NCBI GenBank assembly: GCA_958299035.1
Contig: CATQJL010000001.1
Location: 30,987,554-31,051,553 of the forward strand
Reading direction: 5' to 3'
Source: Cylicocyclus nassatus
Taxonomy: Eukaryota; Nematoda; Chromadorea; Rhabditida; Strongylidae
DNA length: 64,000 nucleotides
Part shown: in pieces, positions 22,050 to 34,131 of the stretch
Position numbering within the stretch: the stretch's first letter is position 1
Layout: the number at the start of each line of letters is the position of its first letter
Notes under the pieces: generated by a model
The model's input: the letters and a program-made list of their open reading frames with translations, nothing else
Databases searched by the model: none
What the model was told of the DNA's origin: nothing
Program-made: the position numbers and the translations under genes

Positions 22050-23303
22050 TTGAAGAGCAGAAAGTGAGGACAAAAAATCAGTTAATTTTTGAAGCACATA
22101 AAATCCCTCATATCTCGCGGCACAGAAGACCTAGAAAAAAGTCGACGGTCTACATCGATTCTCCATGATCTCAGCTTTCGAATGGCATACAGCATGTTAG
22201 GACTTCTTTGCTTCCCGGCTCTAAAAATCATTTGCTCCGGTAACCGATAAAAGCCAGTACATTGGTGGAGCTGGGTTGGAGCAAGCTAATAGTAAATATC
22301 TCCACCCCATTTTTGAAAACTGGTTAGTTTTTTCGCCCAGCAACCTATACACCATTTGAAAGCTCAGAAAAAGTGGATTCGAATTAGACCGTCGACTTCT
22401 TTCTAGCCCCCCTCTACCGAGAGATACACCGCATTTTATCTGAAAACATGGTCATTTTCAACAGCAGAATTCTGCCAAATGAAGACCTAATCACTGCTGA
22501 TTATCTATCTGTGTTAAAGAGCAAGTCTTCGTTAACAAAAGTAGACCGTCGACTTTCTCGTAGCATTCACTTGGAGAGCAGAAAGTGAGGACACAAAATC
22601 AGTTAATTTTTGAAGCTCACAAAATCCCTCATATCTCGCGGCACAGAAGACCTAGAAAAAAGTCGACAATTTACCTCGATTCTCCATGATCTCAGCTTTC
22701 GAATGGTATACAGCATGTTAGGGCTTCTTTGCTTCCCGGCTTTAAAAATCATTTGTTCCGGTAACCGATAAAAGCAAATACATTGGTGGGTAGAGCAAGC
22801 TAATAGTAAATATCTCCACCCCATTTTTGAAAACTGGTTAGTTTTTTTTTTGGCCCAGCAAGCTATACACCATTCGAAAGCTCAGGAAAAGGGGATTCGA
22901 CCGAGGCCGTTGACTTCTTTCTAGCTCCCCTCTACCCAGAGATACACCGCATTTTATCTGAAAACATGGTCATTTTCAACAGCAGAATTCTGCCAAATGA
23001 AGACCTAATCACTGCTGCTTATCTATCTGTGTTAAAGAGCAAGTCTTCATTAACAAAAGTAGACCGTCGACTTTCTCGTAGCATTCACTTGGAGAGCAGA
23101 AAGTGAGGACACAAAATCAGTTAATTTTTGAAGCACATAAAATCCCTCATATCTCGCGGCACAGAAGACCTAGAAAAAAGTCGACGGTCTACATCGATTC
23201 TCCATGATCTCAGCTTTCGAATGGTATACAGTATTTTGAAACTTCTTTGCTTCCCGGCTCCAAAAATCATTTGCTCAGGTGAACCATAAAAGCCAACACA
23301 TTG
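22050..23303 (+). repeat. 521-bp tandem repeat, about 2.4 units
   Basis: Unit starts (TTGRAGAGCAGAAAGTGAGG) lie at 22050, 22571 and 23089. Each unit holds AAAGTCGACGGTCTA once forward and twice inverted, and the unit is itself a decayed foldback. These units are more diverged from one another than the central units of the larger array at 29713-33052. Confidence 0.88.
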
Positions 23304-23305
23304 TA

Positions 23306-24010
23306 TAGGTCGTCCCGAAAGCTCTTGCGCACGATTTTCAAAAATTCATAGCTTTTGATTATTTAACCGATTTGACTGCTTTACTTTTATGTGAAAGGGT
23401 AAGTCATGCTCTTTATAATGACATCTCAGCGCTTACTAATGGTCATCTGTTGCATAGATAAGAGGGATAGAAGAATATTGGTCAAAATTTGAATTTTTCG
23501 TGTAGAGTCATAGAAAATCGGAAACTTGTAACAAAAATCGGAGCAGTCAGTATTGTAGGTTCCTTCACCAGCTCTTCTTAACAGTGCAGTTTACGCTGAT
23601 TGAGGATCTCTATGAAAAGTTATGATTTTCGAGCAAGCAATACAAAAGGGCGAATTTGTTTTATTTTGGCATTTTTCAGGAAAATCATAACTTTCCATAG
23701 AAACGCTTAATCGGCGCAAACTTTGCATTGTTAGAGAGAGCTGGTGAAGAACCTACAATACTGACTGCTTCGATTTTTGTTGCAAGTCTCCGATTTTTTG
23801 TGACCCTACACAGAAAATTCAAATTTTGACCATTTTTCTTCTATCGCTCCTATCTATGCAACAGATGACCATTACTAAGCACTGAGATGTCATTATAAAG
23901 AGGATGACTTACCCTTTCACATAAAAATGAAAGCAGTCAAATTGGTTGGAAAAATCAGAAGTTATGAATTTTTGAAGATCGCGCGCAAAAACTTTCGGGA
24001 CGACCCAATA
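23306..24010. mobile_element. Mariner-type MITE inside hAT copy 1
   Basis: It begins TAGGTCGTCCCGAAAGCTC and ends with the inverse, AACTTTCGGGACGACCCAATA. It is a foldback with its centre near 23660. It sits at the same place as 33053-33758 in hAT copy 2, so it entered before the two copies separated. Confidence 0.78.
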
Positions 24011-24384
24011 AGAGCGAGATGGAGCAAGTTAGTAGTAAAAATGTGCTATGGATTGACATCGTTATCAGCACTAACGGGAACGTGAGCTAACGAATCTATT
24101 TAAGCGTGCTTATCGTTGTTGTATGTTTGTGTTTTTTTGGTTAGAAATGCGCTTTTGATTAACAGTTATGCCATCATTATTAGCACACCCTCAAAAAAGT
24201 ATGGGAGATTGGTGAAGTTCCACACCTTCACACAAAAATCCGCCCATTTCTGGAATCTACACTCTGTAAACCTAGTGCTGAAGAAGGTCACTTTCGTGAA
24301 AACGCTCTAGACTCACCTTACCTGATTTGTAGAGAATGGTTGGTTTCAATGAATCAAAAACTTTAAGACATTCAGAAGAATAAC

Positions 24385-25592
24385 ATGTTATTAAAATATC
24401 CCTCAATGTTTTGGGAAGGTTGGCAGTTTAAAGAGGAAACGGCAAGCAGGATACTTCACAAAATCGCAGATGACTCGCATGTGTTCCAGTTCAACAGCGA
24501 GGCAGAAGGAAAATCTTACGCCGACGAAAACGTTGTCGACATTGATACAGAGTTGACAATTGAGCGAAACTCTCTGATTTCCTACATAAGGAATCCAAGC
24601 AGTTTGCCTAGTTTCAATGAGAATGTCCAGGAAGTCCATTGCTGATCTTCATGCTGAAGTTTTCAAAGCTGCTAAATTCACAAACATGGATGTGAACAAA
24701 GGGAAGGTGTTAGTATAAAGCATAGCTACTGCTCTTAGATCCCGACTGGAGTGCAAACCCAACTCTGTGCTTTATGCTTTTGGAAGTTATTCGCCTTGTG
24801 ACATTATGACCTATGATATTGAAAAGAAAACCAAGGCGCAGCATAGTATCTAATTTTTCCGGCTATTCCGCAGATGCTGTTGAAGAAGAAGTTGAGCAGC
24901 TTTCTCGCCAGCTAACAAGACATATGCCAGAGGAGGTGAAGCCAGAGTTTGACAAGGTTCAAAAAAGTATGCAATATTCCCTTCTTGTGTTGCGAAAGCA
25001 TATGCGATCTCGCTCTTTACTTACCGCAAAAATCTGATGGACTTACTAGCAAAGCTAGTTTCCATTCCGACTAGCACGGCAGAGGTGGAGAAAGAAATTT
25101 TCTATCCTCTGTTATCAGAACACAACGCAGAAGTCGTACAACGATGAAGCATCTAAGCAATTACTTAATTTGTCAACCTTCTACTGAACACATTGTTATC
25201 TAAAAACTTCATTTAAAGGATTGGTATAAGTGGTCCATACAGGCTATTACCGTATGATTTTTTTGAAATATCCTAAAAGATGGTATGAAGAAAATGGTCA
25301 CCTACCTGCGGACTTTCCTGGTGCTACCCAGAAAGCCAGGAAAATGAAATCACAAAAGCGCTTAGAAAAAGAAGAAAGTTTCAAATCCATTTTTGACTCA
25401 GAACGCTTTTGCACGCAATTTTACTTCTACTCCGATGACCTTTTGGAGGAAGAAGAAGATTTTTCAGGCAGCGAACTTGTTGTTTCTGAAGTTAGCGATA
25501 GTAATATTGTTGATGATGATGTGCAGAAATTGAAGTTGTTCCTAATTTGTACATCTTTTGGGATTAACCTTATTGCTTTCGTTTTTTGTTGA
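24385..25592 (+). pseudogene. Decayed transposase-like coding remnants (probable hAT), copy 1
   Basis: Three broken frames (24385-24645, 24813-25037 and 25230-25592) line up with the remnants at 34132-35360. Around 25031-25180 the translation includes LLAKLVSIPTSTAEVEKE, which resembles the hAT dimerisation (hATC) motif with its 'IPxSxAxxER' core. It sits outside the frame of the preceding segment, so a frameshift is present. The last frame ends with an acidic, Ser-rich stretch (DDLLEEEEDFSGSELVVSEV) not typical of hAT and of unknown role. Position inside an element with hAT ends and 8-bp duplications supports the call. No N-terminal zinc finger or catalytic core was recognised. Confidence 0.45.
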
Positions 25593-25845
25593 TGCAATGA
25601 AACAGGACCACAGATTTTCATAAAGTCAATTTTTTTGATTTTTAATTTCAATTTTTTTAATTTTTTTTAATTTGTGCCTAAATAAGGTGCAAATTAGAGC
25701 TCTTCATATCACGCTTTTTTACCTTTTCTCTCTTCCTCCCCCCCCCCCCCCCCTAGACTCACATACTCCCTTCACCCTGGAAGGTCGGGAACAGCCGAAA
25801 CCCCCTTCACCTGGGTAGAGCCCGGCTCCCCCTATCGCACCTATG
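25593..25845. other. Right non-coding end of hAT copy 1
   Basis: An A/T-rich stretch is followed by a poly-C run (about 25737-25753). GAGACCCCCTTCACCTGG-like subterminal blocks come next, then the terminal repeat. The same series is present at 35380-35592. Confidence 0.6.
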
Positions 25846-26084
25846 GTCGCGACTGAATCGCGACGAGACGACTGTTACAACATCATTCCAAGCCGATCAA
25901 CTTGCATTTCGGTTGTGATACTTTTCCAGCCCGAAATTTTTGAATGTGAAATGAAGGCGATTGAGTCGCGACGATCAAATCGCGTAAAGTCTGTTTGGGG
26001 CCTAAAGGGGTAAAACAAGTTGTGGTGACTAATACACACATTTTAGGAGTTTGTATATAAATTGCAAGAAGGTTGTTCAACATA

Positions 26085-26138
26085 AGACTCGAACCTCCAT
26101 ACATCAGCACTTTAGTCAGCACACTTGCCACTGCGCCA
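26085..26138 (-). other. tRNA-like sequence (A box and B box)
   Basis: On the minus strand TGGCGCAGTGG (26138-26128) fits the A box. GGTTCGAGTCT (26095-26085) fits the B box, and the spacing is tRNA-like. The acceptor and T stems do not pair well. It probably derives from a tRNA or a tRNA-type SINE captured in the arms of the CAAGGG-end element. Confidence 0.5.
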
Positions 26139-27238
26139 CACCGGTACGACTGCAGAGGGAGGCAGTCGTATTTGAGCAAGGCGCGCTGCCTCGCGCGGAA
26201 AAACTTCGTAGCCCCCCCCCACCCAGTGTTGTTCTGCAGCTACCGAGAATTGTTTTGGAAATGCCCTTCCAAGTGACATGTCACACCACCCATCCCATCT
26301 CAAACGGCCACTGCAATTTGTAACACTTCCCTTATGAGATGAGAGATTCAATCACAAACTTGACCGGTCATTGTGGCCTTTCAGAGTCGTATCAAACTTT
26401 GAAACAAAAAACAGTTGCTGCGATTTTGCTTTATACACAAAAAAATAGAATATTTAGCGCACATCGAGTAATAGAAAAACGGTAAGATTCTAAAACTTTC
26501 AGTGGCGAAAAATTTAAAAATTCTCAAAAAAGACAATTTTTCGCTTAATTGAAAAGCTGGGAAAGTTACTTTTGACTTTATCCACTATCTCGTCGTAAAA
26601 GAATACCGTAATATCGGGGTTTTCTGCCAAGCAAAGTTTGCGCTTTCCTACTACCTTTAAGAGTAAGTTATGCTTTCTCAAAATAACTGTTTTTAAAAAA
26701 ATTCTTGGCATATTTCGGAAAAATTTCGTCAAATTTATCTATAAACCAAAGGATGTTCTGTAAAGCAAAAGATTTGTTCTTTACAACAGTCTTTATTACT
26801 CCTGAAAAGATGATTTGAAAAACAATTACGGCGCTTTGAAGATGAATTTTAAAAAACGTGCATTAATTATGGATCGACCTAATATGATACATATATTAGG
26901 TCGATTCAAAATTTCTTTCTGTTTTCAACCTGCCATAAAATCAGGTGTAATAAAGGCAGGCAAATGCTTTGAGGACTACCAGACGCATTTGTCTTCCTCT
27001 TTCCATTAGTCATGTTTTGGGACCAATTGTTTTGATGGTTTCTGAGCTAATTGCCAAAATTCCAAACCCATAATTTTTACAATGCCCAGCTTTGGCAATA
27101 TTTCGAAATCTTCATTGTGAACTTTTGAGAAAAAACATTGATAGCTGTTAAATAGCGTGAACAAAGTGAATGCAGCGAGATTTTTTGGCACCTAAAGCTG
27201 ACTTTCCAAAAGTTTCAAAATTTCCAAGTTCCGTTTTC

Positions 27239-28674
27239 ATAAAACCTGGGCATGTTCGTATATTGTAGCTACTTCTGTGCCATACAGGTTTGGTAGGTGG
27301 TCTTTATTCCAGTCACACGGCCCTTCATAAAACCTGGGCATGTTCGTATATTGTAGCTACTTCTGTGCCATACAGGTTTGGTAGGTGGTCTTTATGTCAA
27401 TCACACGGCCCTTCATATAACCTGGGCATGTTCGTATATTGTAGCTACTTCCGTGCCATACAGGTTTGGTAGGTGGTCTTTATTCCAATCACACGGCCCT
27501 TCATAAAACCTGGGCATGTTCGTATATTGTAGCTACTTCTGTGCCATACAGGTTTGGTAGGTGGTCTTTATTACAATCACACGGCCCTTCATATAACCTG
27601 GGCATGTTCGTATATTGTAGCTACTTCTGTGCCATACAGGTTTGGTAGGTGATCTTTATTCCAATCACACGGCCCTTCATAAAACCTGGGCATGTTCGTA
27701 TATTGTAGCTACTTCTGTGCCATACAGGTTTGGTAGGTGGTCTTTATGTCAATCACACGGCCCTTCATATAACCTGGGCATGTTCGTATATTGTAGCTAC
27801 TTCCGTGCCATACAGGTTTGGTAGGTGGTCTTTATTCCAATCACACGGCCCTTCATATAACCTGGGCATGTTCGTATATTGTAGCTACTTCTGTGCCATA
27901 CAGGTTTGGTAGGTGGTCTTTATTCCAATCACACGGCCCTTCATATAACCTGGGCATGTTCGTATATTGTAGCTACTTCTGTGCCATACAGGTTTGGTAG
28001 GTGGTCTTTATTCCAATCACACGGCCCTTCATAAAACCTGGGCATGTTCGTATATTGTAGCTACTTCTGTGCCATACAGGTTTGGTAAGTGGTCTTTATT
28101 CATAAAACCTGGGCATGTTCGTATATTGTAGCTACTTCTGTGCCATACAGGTTTGGTAGGTGGTCTTTAATTCATAAAACCTGGGCATGTTCAAGCAGTG
28201 GTATCAACGCAGAGTACTACAGGTTTGGTAGGTGGTCTTTATTCCAATCACACGGCCCTTCATAAAACCTGGGCATGTTCGTATATTGTAGCTACTTCTG
28301 TGCCATACAGGTTTGGTAGGTGGTCTTTATTCCAATCACACGGCCCTTCATATAACCTGGGCATGTTCGTATATTGTAGCTACTTCTGTGCCATACAGGT
28401 TTGGTAGGTGGTCTTTAGACCACCTACCAAACCTGTATGGCACAGAATAAAGACAACCTACCAAACCTGTATGGCACAGAAGTAGCTACAATATAAGAAC
28501 ATGCCCAGGTTTTATGAAGGGCCGTGTGATTGGAATAAAGACCACCTACCAAACCTGTATGGCACAGAAGTAGCTACAATATACGAACATGCCCAGGTTT
28601 TATGAAGGGCCGTGTGATTGGAATAAAGACCACCCACCAAACCTGTATGGCACAGAAGTAGCTACAATATACAG
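27239..28674. repeat. 88-bp tandem repeat, ~14 forward units then ~3 inverted
   Basis: The unit contains CCTGGGCATGTTCGTATATT and CATACAGGTTTGGTAGGTGG. The 88-base period is exact from 27245 to about 28060, followed by shortened units (about 28080-28190). An adapter interrupts the array at 28193. At 28417 the array flips to the minus strand without a spacer. The 60-residue frames that recur every 88 bases are only translations of the unit. Confidence 0.92.
28193..28217 (+). other. SMART PCR primer sequence (artifact) inside the satellite
   Basis: The 25 bases begin AAGCAGTGGTATCAACGCAG and continue GAGTAC. This is the SMART cDNA/PCR primer. It replaces part of one 88-bp unit. The same 25 bases flank the gap at 37932-38431. 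It is laboratory sequence, not genome. Confidence 0.95.
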
Positions 28675-29712
28675 TTTCAAAATTATATTTTTGGTGGTCA
28701 TCCCAAGATTCGCTCAACATCGAACAGCATACAGCTAAGGTGTCATTCGAATCGAGGTGCGATAGGGGGAGCCAAGTCTCCCCCTACCTTCACTTTTGAG
28801 CTGGTACGGGGTGTCCACCTTCACTTTTGGAATAAAAAATTTTTCGCTGGACGACAAAGAAGGAAAATAAGCAAAACAAACGCAAAAAAGATTATTGAAA
28901 GCATATATTTATGTATACGGCGGCATATATATTTAAAATAAAGGTTTTTAGTAAATGGTGTATTTGGAAGTAAAGCTTAGCAAAACTGTACGGATTTTAT
29001 TAAGCAAATTATGTTATAACGTATAGCGAAGGAAGTAGGTCGATCCAGGCAGTAACGGCGGAGAACCAGAATTTTGAATATTTAAATAGTGAAAAATCAT
29101 GCGAAATTTCCACTGTTATAAATCTGTTGTTTGAAGATGTCAGCAGTTGCGACTTCATAGGTTTTGAAGAGTAGATGTTGCTCTATCAGCTAGTGAAGGA
29201 ATCGGGTCGATTTAAGAGATAGTCGTTGAAAACCAGAGTTCTAAAACTTTACGCCATTTTTGCGTGTTTTTTGACTGTTGAGAGTTAAACTCTTAAAAAT
29301 CTTGAATGTAGAAGTGTATGATGTTGCGACTTCATAGGTTAGATTCCTCTCATCAAGGGCTTTCAGATGATATATAATATGTGGGGGTTTAGAGCCTCCT
29401 GCGAATTATGACCGGGGGGGGGGGAGAGACTTTTTAGGCCAAAGTCTCCCCCTCGCCCATTTTAATGTATTGGCTGGAGGCTGCCGGGCATAGTTGCGAT
29501 AGGGGGAGTGATGGATCTTACCCCCTTCACTTTGAGGCCAAACTCCCGATGACCCCCTTCACCTGGGCTGAGATTGGTATCGTACTCTGAGAATATGATA
29601 AAAATCGTTATGAAAAGCAGGCTAGGTACCTCAAACAACAAGTACACTCATAAATTTACTAAAGAAACGGTATTTATGTTTATTTATATTATTTATTTAT
29701 CCTCGTAGCATT

Positions 29713-32700
29713 TTGGAGAGAAGAGAGTAAGTACACAAAATCACTTAATTTTTGAAGCACATAAAATCTCTCATATCTCGCGGCACAGAAGACCTAGAAA
29801 AAAGTCGACGGTCTACGTCGATTCATGATCTCAGCTTTCGAATGGTATACAGCATGTTAGGGCTTCTTTGCTTCCCGGCTCTAAAAATCATTTTCTCCGG
29901 TAACCGATAAAAGCCAATACATTGGTGGAGCCGGATTGGAGCAAGCTAATAGTAAATATCTCCACCCCATTTTTGAAAACTGGTCCGTTTTTTCGCCCAG
30001 CAACCTATATACCATTCGAAAGCTTAGGAAAAGGGGATTCGATTTAGACCGTCGACTTCTTTCTAGCCCCCCTCTACCGAGAGATACACTGCATTTTATC
30101 TGAAAACATGGTCATTTTCAACAGCAGATTTCTGCCAAATGAAGACCTAATCACTGCTGCTTATCTATCTGTGTTAAAGAGCAAGTCTTCATTAACAAAC
30201 GTAGACCGTCGACTTTCTCGTAGCATTCATTTGGAGAGCAGAAAGTGAGGACACAAAATCAGTTAATTTTTGAAGCACATAAAATCCCTCATATCTCGCG
30301 GCACAGAAGACCTAGAAAAAAGTCGACGGTCTACATCGATTCTCCATGATCTCAGCTTTCGAATGGCATACAGCATGTTAGGACTTCTTTGCTTCCCGGC
30401 TCTAAAAATCATTTGCTCCGGTAACCGATAAAAGCCAGTACATTGGTGGAGCTGGGTTGGAGCAAGCTAATAGTAAATATCTCCACCCCATTTTTGAAAA
30501 CTGGTTAGTTTTTTCGCCCAGCAACCTATACACCATTTGAAAGCTCAGAAAAAGTGGATTCGAATTAGACCGTCGACTTCTTTCTAGCCCCCCTCTACCG
30601 AGAGATACACTGCATTTTATCTGAAAACATGGTCATTTTCAACAGCAGATTTCTGCCAAATGAAGACCTAATCACTGCTGCTTATCTATCTGTGTTAAAG
30701 AGCAAGTCTTCATTAACAAACGTAGACCGTCGACTTTCTCGTAGCATTCATTTGGAGAGCAGAAAGTGAGGACACAAAATCAGTTAATTTTTGAAGCACA
30801 TAAAATCCCTCATATCTCGCGGCACAGAAGACCTAGAAAAAAGTCGACGGTCTACATCGATTCTCCATGATCTCAGCTTTCGAATGGCATACAGCATGTT
30901 AGGACTTCTTTGCTTCCCGGCTCTAAAAATCATTTGCTCCGGTAACCGATAAAAGCCAGTACATTGGTGGAGCTGGGTTGGAGCAAGCTAATAGTAAATA
31001 TCTCCACCCCATTTTTGAAAACTGGTTAGTTTTTTCGCCCAGCAACCTATACACCATTTGAAAGCTCAGAAAAAGTGGATTCGAATTAGACCGTCGACTT
31101 CTTTCTAGCCCCCCTCTACCGAGAGATACACTGCATTTTATCTGAAAACATGGTCATTTTCAACAGCAGATTTCTGCCAAATGAAGACCTAATCACTGCT
31201 GCTTATCTATCTGTGTTAAAGAGCAAGTCTTCATTAACAAACGTAGACCGTCGACTTTCTCGTAGCATTCATTTGGAGAGCAGAAAGTGAGGACACAAAA
31301 TCAGTTAATTTTTGAAGCACATAAAATCCCTCATATCTCGCGGCACAGAAGACCTAGAAAAAAGTCGACGGTCTACATCGATTCTCCATGATCTCAGCTT
31401 TCGAATGGCATACAGCATGTTAGGACTTCTTTGCTTCCCGGCTCTAAAAATCATTTGCTCCGGTAACCGATAAAAGCCAGTACATTGGTGGAGCTGGGTT
31501 GGAGCAAGCTAATAGTAAATATCTCCACCCCATTTTTGAAAACTGGTTAGTTTTTTCGCCCAGCAACCTATACACCATTTGAAAGCTCAGAAAAAGTGGA
31601 TTCGAATTAGACCGTCGACTTCTTTCTAGCCCCCCTCTACCGAGAGATACACTGCATTTTATCTGAAAACATGGTCATTTTCAACAGCAGATTTCTGCCA
31701 AATGAAGACCTAATCACTGCTGCTTATCTATCTGTGTTAAAGAGCAAGTCTTCATTAACAAACGTAGACCGTCGACTTTCTCGTAGCATTCATTTGGAGA
31801 GCAGAAAGTGAGGACACAAAATCAGTTAATTTTTGAAGCACATAAAATCCCTCATATCTCGCGGCACAGAAGACCTAGAAAAAAGTCGACGGTCTACATC
31901 GATTCTCCATGATCTCAGCTTTCGAATGGCATACAGCATGTTAGGACTTCTTTGCTTCCCGGCTCTAAAAATCATTTGCTCCGGTAACCGATAAAAGCCA
32001 GTACATTGGTGGAGCTGGGTTGGAGCAAGCTAATAGTAAATATCTCCACCCCATTTTTGAAAACTGGTTAGTTTTTTCGCCCAGCAACCTATACACCATT
32101 TGAAAGCTCAGAAAAAGTGGATTCGAATTAGACCGTCGACTTCTTTCTAGCCCCCCTCTACCGAGAGATACACTGCATTTTATCTGAAAACATGGTCATT
32201 TTCAACAGCAGATTTCTGCCAAATGAAGACCTAATCACTGCTGCTTATCTATCTGTGTTAAAGAGCAAGTCTTCATTAACAAACGTAGACCGTCGACTTT
32301 CTCGTAGCATTCATTTGGAGAGCAGAAAGTGAGGACACAAAATCAGTTAATTTTTGAAGCACATAAAATCCCTCATATCTCGCGGCACAGAAGACCTAGA
32401 AAAAAGTCGACGGTCTACGTCGATTCTCCATGATCTCAGCTTTCGAATGGTATACAGCATGTTAGGGCTTCTTTGCTTCCCGGCTCTAAAAATCATTTTC
32501 TCCGGTAACCGATAAAAGCCAATACATTGGTGGAGCCGGATTGGAGCAAGCTAATAGTAAATATCTCCACCCCATTTTTGAAAACTGGTCCGTTTTTTCG
32601 CCCAGCAACCTATATACCATTCGAAAGCTTAGGAAAAGGGGATTCGACCTAGACCGTCGACTTCTTTCTAGCCCCCCTCTACCGAGAGATACACTGCATT

Positions 32701-33052
32701 TTATCTGAAAACATGGTCATTTTCAACAGCAGATTTCTGCCAAATGAAGACCTAATCACTGCTGCTTATCTATCTGTGTTAAAGAGCAAGTCTTCATTAA
32801 CAAACGTAGACCGTCGACTTTCTCGTAGCATTCATTTGGAGAGCAGAAAGTGAGGACACAAAATCAGTTAATTTTTGAAGCACATAAAATCCCTCATATC
32901 TCGCGGCACAGAAGACCTAGAAAAAAGTCGACGGTCTACGTCGATTCTCCATGATCTCAGCTTTCGAATGGTATACAGCATGTTAGGGCTACTTTGCTTC
33001 CCGGCTCTAAAAATCATTTTCTCCGGTAACCCATAAAAGCCAACACATTGTA
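29713..33052 (+). repeat. 521-bp tandem repeat, about 6.4 units
   Basis: Unit starts lie at 29713, 30231, 30752, 31273, 31794, 32315 and 32836, a period of 521 except 518 for the first. The units starting at 30231, 30752, 31273 and 31794 look identical. The flanking ones differ (for example CTACGTCGATT against CTACATCGATT), which points to recent central expansion. Confidence 0.93.
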
Positions 33053-33758
33053 TAGGTCGTCCCGAAAGTTTTTGAGCACAATTTTCAAAAATTCATAACT
33101 TCTGATTTTTCCAACCGATTTGACTGCTTTCACTTTTATGTGAAAGGGTAAGTCATGCTCTTTGTAATGACATCCCATCTGCTTAGTAATGGTCATCTCT
33201 TGCATAGATAGAAGCTCAAACAAAATCACTCGGAAGTTGAATTTTTGTGTAGGGTCATAAAAAATCAGAAACTTGCAACAAAATCGGAGCAGTCGGTATT
33301 TTAGATTCTTTCACCAACTCTTTCTAACAGTGCAAAGTTTGCTCCGATTGAGCGTCTCCATGAAAGTTATAATTTCCGAGTAAGCAGTACAAAAAGGCGA
33401 ATTTGATTTATTTTGGCATTCTTCAGGAAAACCATAACTTTTCATGGAGACGCTCAATCGGCGCAAACTTTGCACTGTTAGAAAGAGCTGGTGAAAGAAC
33501 CTACAGTACTGACTGCTCCGATTTTTGTTGCAAGTCTCCGATTTTTTATAACCCTACACAGAAATTTGAAATTTTTACCATTTTTCTTCTATCGCTCCTA
33601 TCTATGCAACAGATGACCATTACTAAGCAGCTGAGATGTCATTATAAAGAGCATGGCTTACACTTTCACATAAAATTGGAAGCAGTCAAATCGGTTGGAA
33701 AAATCAGAAGTTATGAATTTTGAAATTCGTGTGCAAAAACTTTCTGGACGACCTAATA
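33053..33758. mobile_element. Mariner-type MITE inside hAT copy 2
   Basis: It begins TAGGTCGTCCCGAAAGTTT and ends CTTTCTGGACGACCTAATA. It is a foldback matching 23306-24010. The frame at 33403-33723 is non-coding arm sequence. Confidence 0.78.
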
Positions 33759-34131
33759 AGAGCGAGGTGGAGCAAGTTAATAGTAAAAAATGTGCTGTGG
33801 ATTGAAATCGTTATCAGCACTAACGGGAACGTGAGCGAACGCGTCTATTTGAGCGTGCTTATCGTTGTTATATGTTTACGTTTTTTGGTAAAAAATGCGC
33901 TTTTGATTGACAGTTATGCCATCATTGTTAGCACACACTCAAAAAACTATGGGAGATTGGTGATTTTCCACACCTTCACACAAAACCCACCCATTTCTGG
34001 AATCTATACTCTGTAAACCTAGTGCTGAAGAAGGTCACTTTCGTGAAAACGCTCTAGACTCACCTTACCTAATTTTTAGAGAATGGTTGGTTTCAATGAA
34101 TTAAAAACTCTAAGACATTCAGAAGAATAAC

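Larger units (their letters stand above)
21825..25845. mobile_element. hAT element with captured satellite and mariner MITE (copy 1, 4.0 kb)
   Basis: Its ends are CATAGTTGCGATAGGGGG and the inverse of CATAGGTGCGATAGGGGG. It has a perfect 8-bp target duplication GTCGCGAC (21817-21824 and 25846-25853). From left to right it holds about 2.4 units of a 521-bp repeat (22050-23303), a mariner MITE (23306-24010) and decayed transposase-like frames (24385-25592). The same layout is in copy 2 at 29489-35592. Confidence 0.85.
21784..26005. mobile_element. Small MITE (about 0.2 kb) split by a hAT element
   Basis: TAAGGCCCCGAACAGATTTC at the left and the inverse of TTTAGGCCCCAAACAGACTT at the right form terminal repeats of about 45 bp. 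These extend through ACGCGATTTGATCGTCGCGAC. The hAT at 21825-25845 entered at GTCGCGAC inside the left repeat. What remains is 21784-21824 and 25854-26005. Confidence 0.55.
20635..26334. mobile_element. CAAGGG-end foldback element with tRNA-like boxes in both arms
   Basis: Its ends are CAAGGGAAGTGTCACAAATC and the inverse of TAAGGGAAGTGTTACAAATT, flanked by TGA at 20632-20634 and 26335-26337. Arms of about 0.3-0.35 kb (20635-20990 and 25990-26334) are inverted repeats. Without later insertions the element is about 1.5 kb. Its ends resemble the 450-bp element at 10384-10833 (CAAGGGA, GTGGCC), so they probably belong to one superfamily. Unique interior at 21000-21720 has frames (for example 21244-21588 on +) that are not recognised. 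Confidence 0.65.
20301..26882. mobile_element. Mariner-type foldback element (family M), second copy, interrupted
   Basis: The left end TTAGGTTGATCAATAATTAA and the right end (CATTAATTATGGATCGACCTAA) are inverted repeats, flanked by TA. The host parts are 20301-20634 and 26338-26882. The right part matches 8104-8562 of the first copy. The insertion carries its own target duplication TGA. Confidence 0.7.

Noticed and set aside
26085..26138. A functional tRNA gene
   Set aside because: A and B boxes are present, but acceptor and T stems do not pair. The sequence is duplicated in the two arms of a transposon. It is recorded only as tRNA-like.
27290..28407. Regular 88-base periodicity that could suggest a CRISPR array or a repeat protein
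   Set aside because: The units are repeated in full with no unique spacers. The 60-residue frames recur only because the unit lacks certain stops in one phase. It is a satellite.
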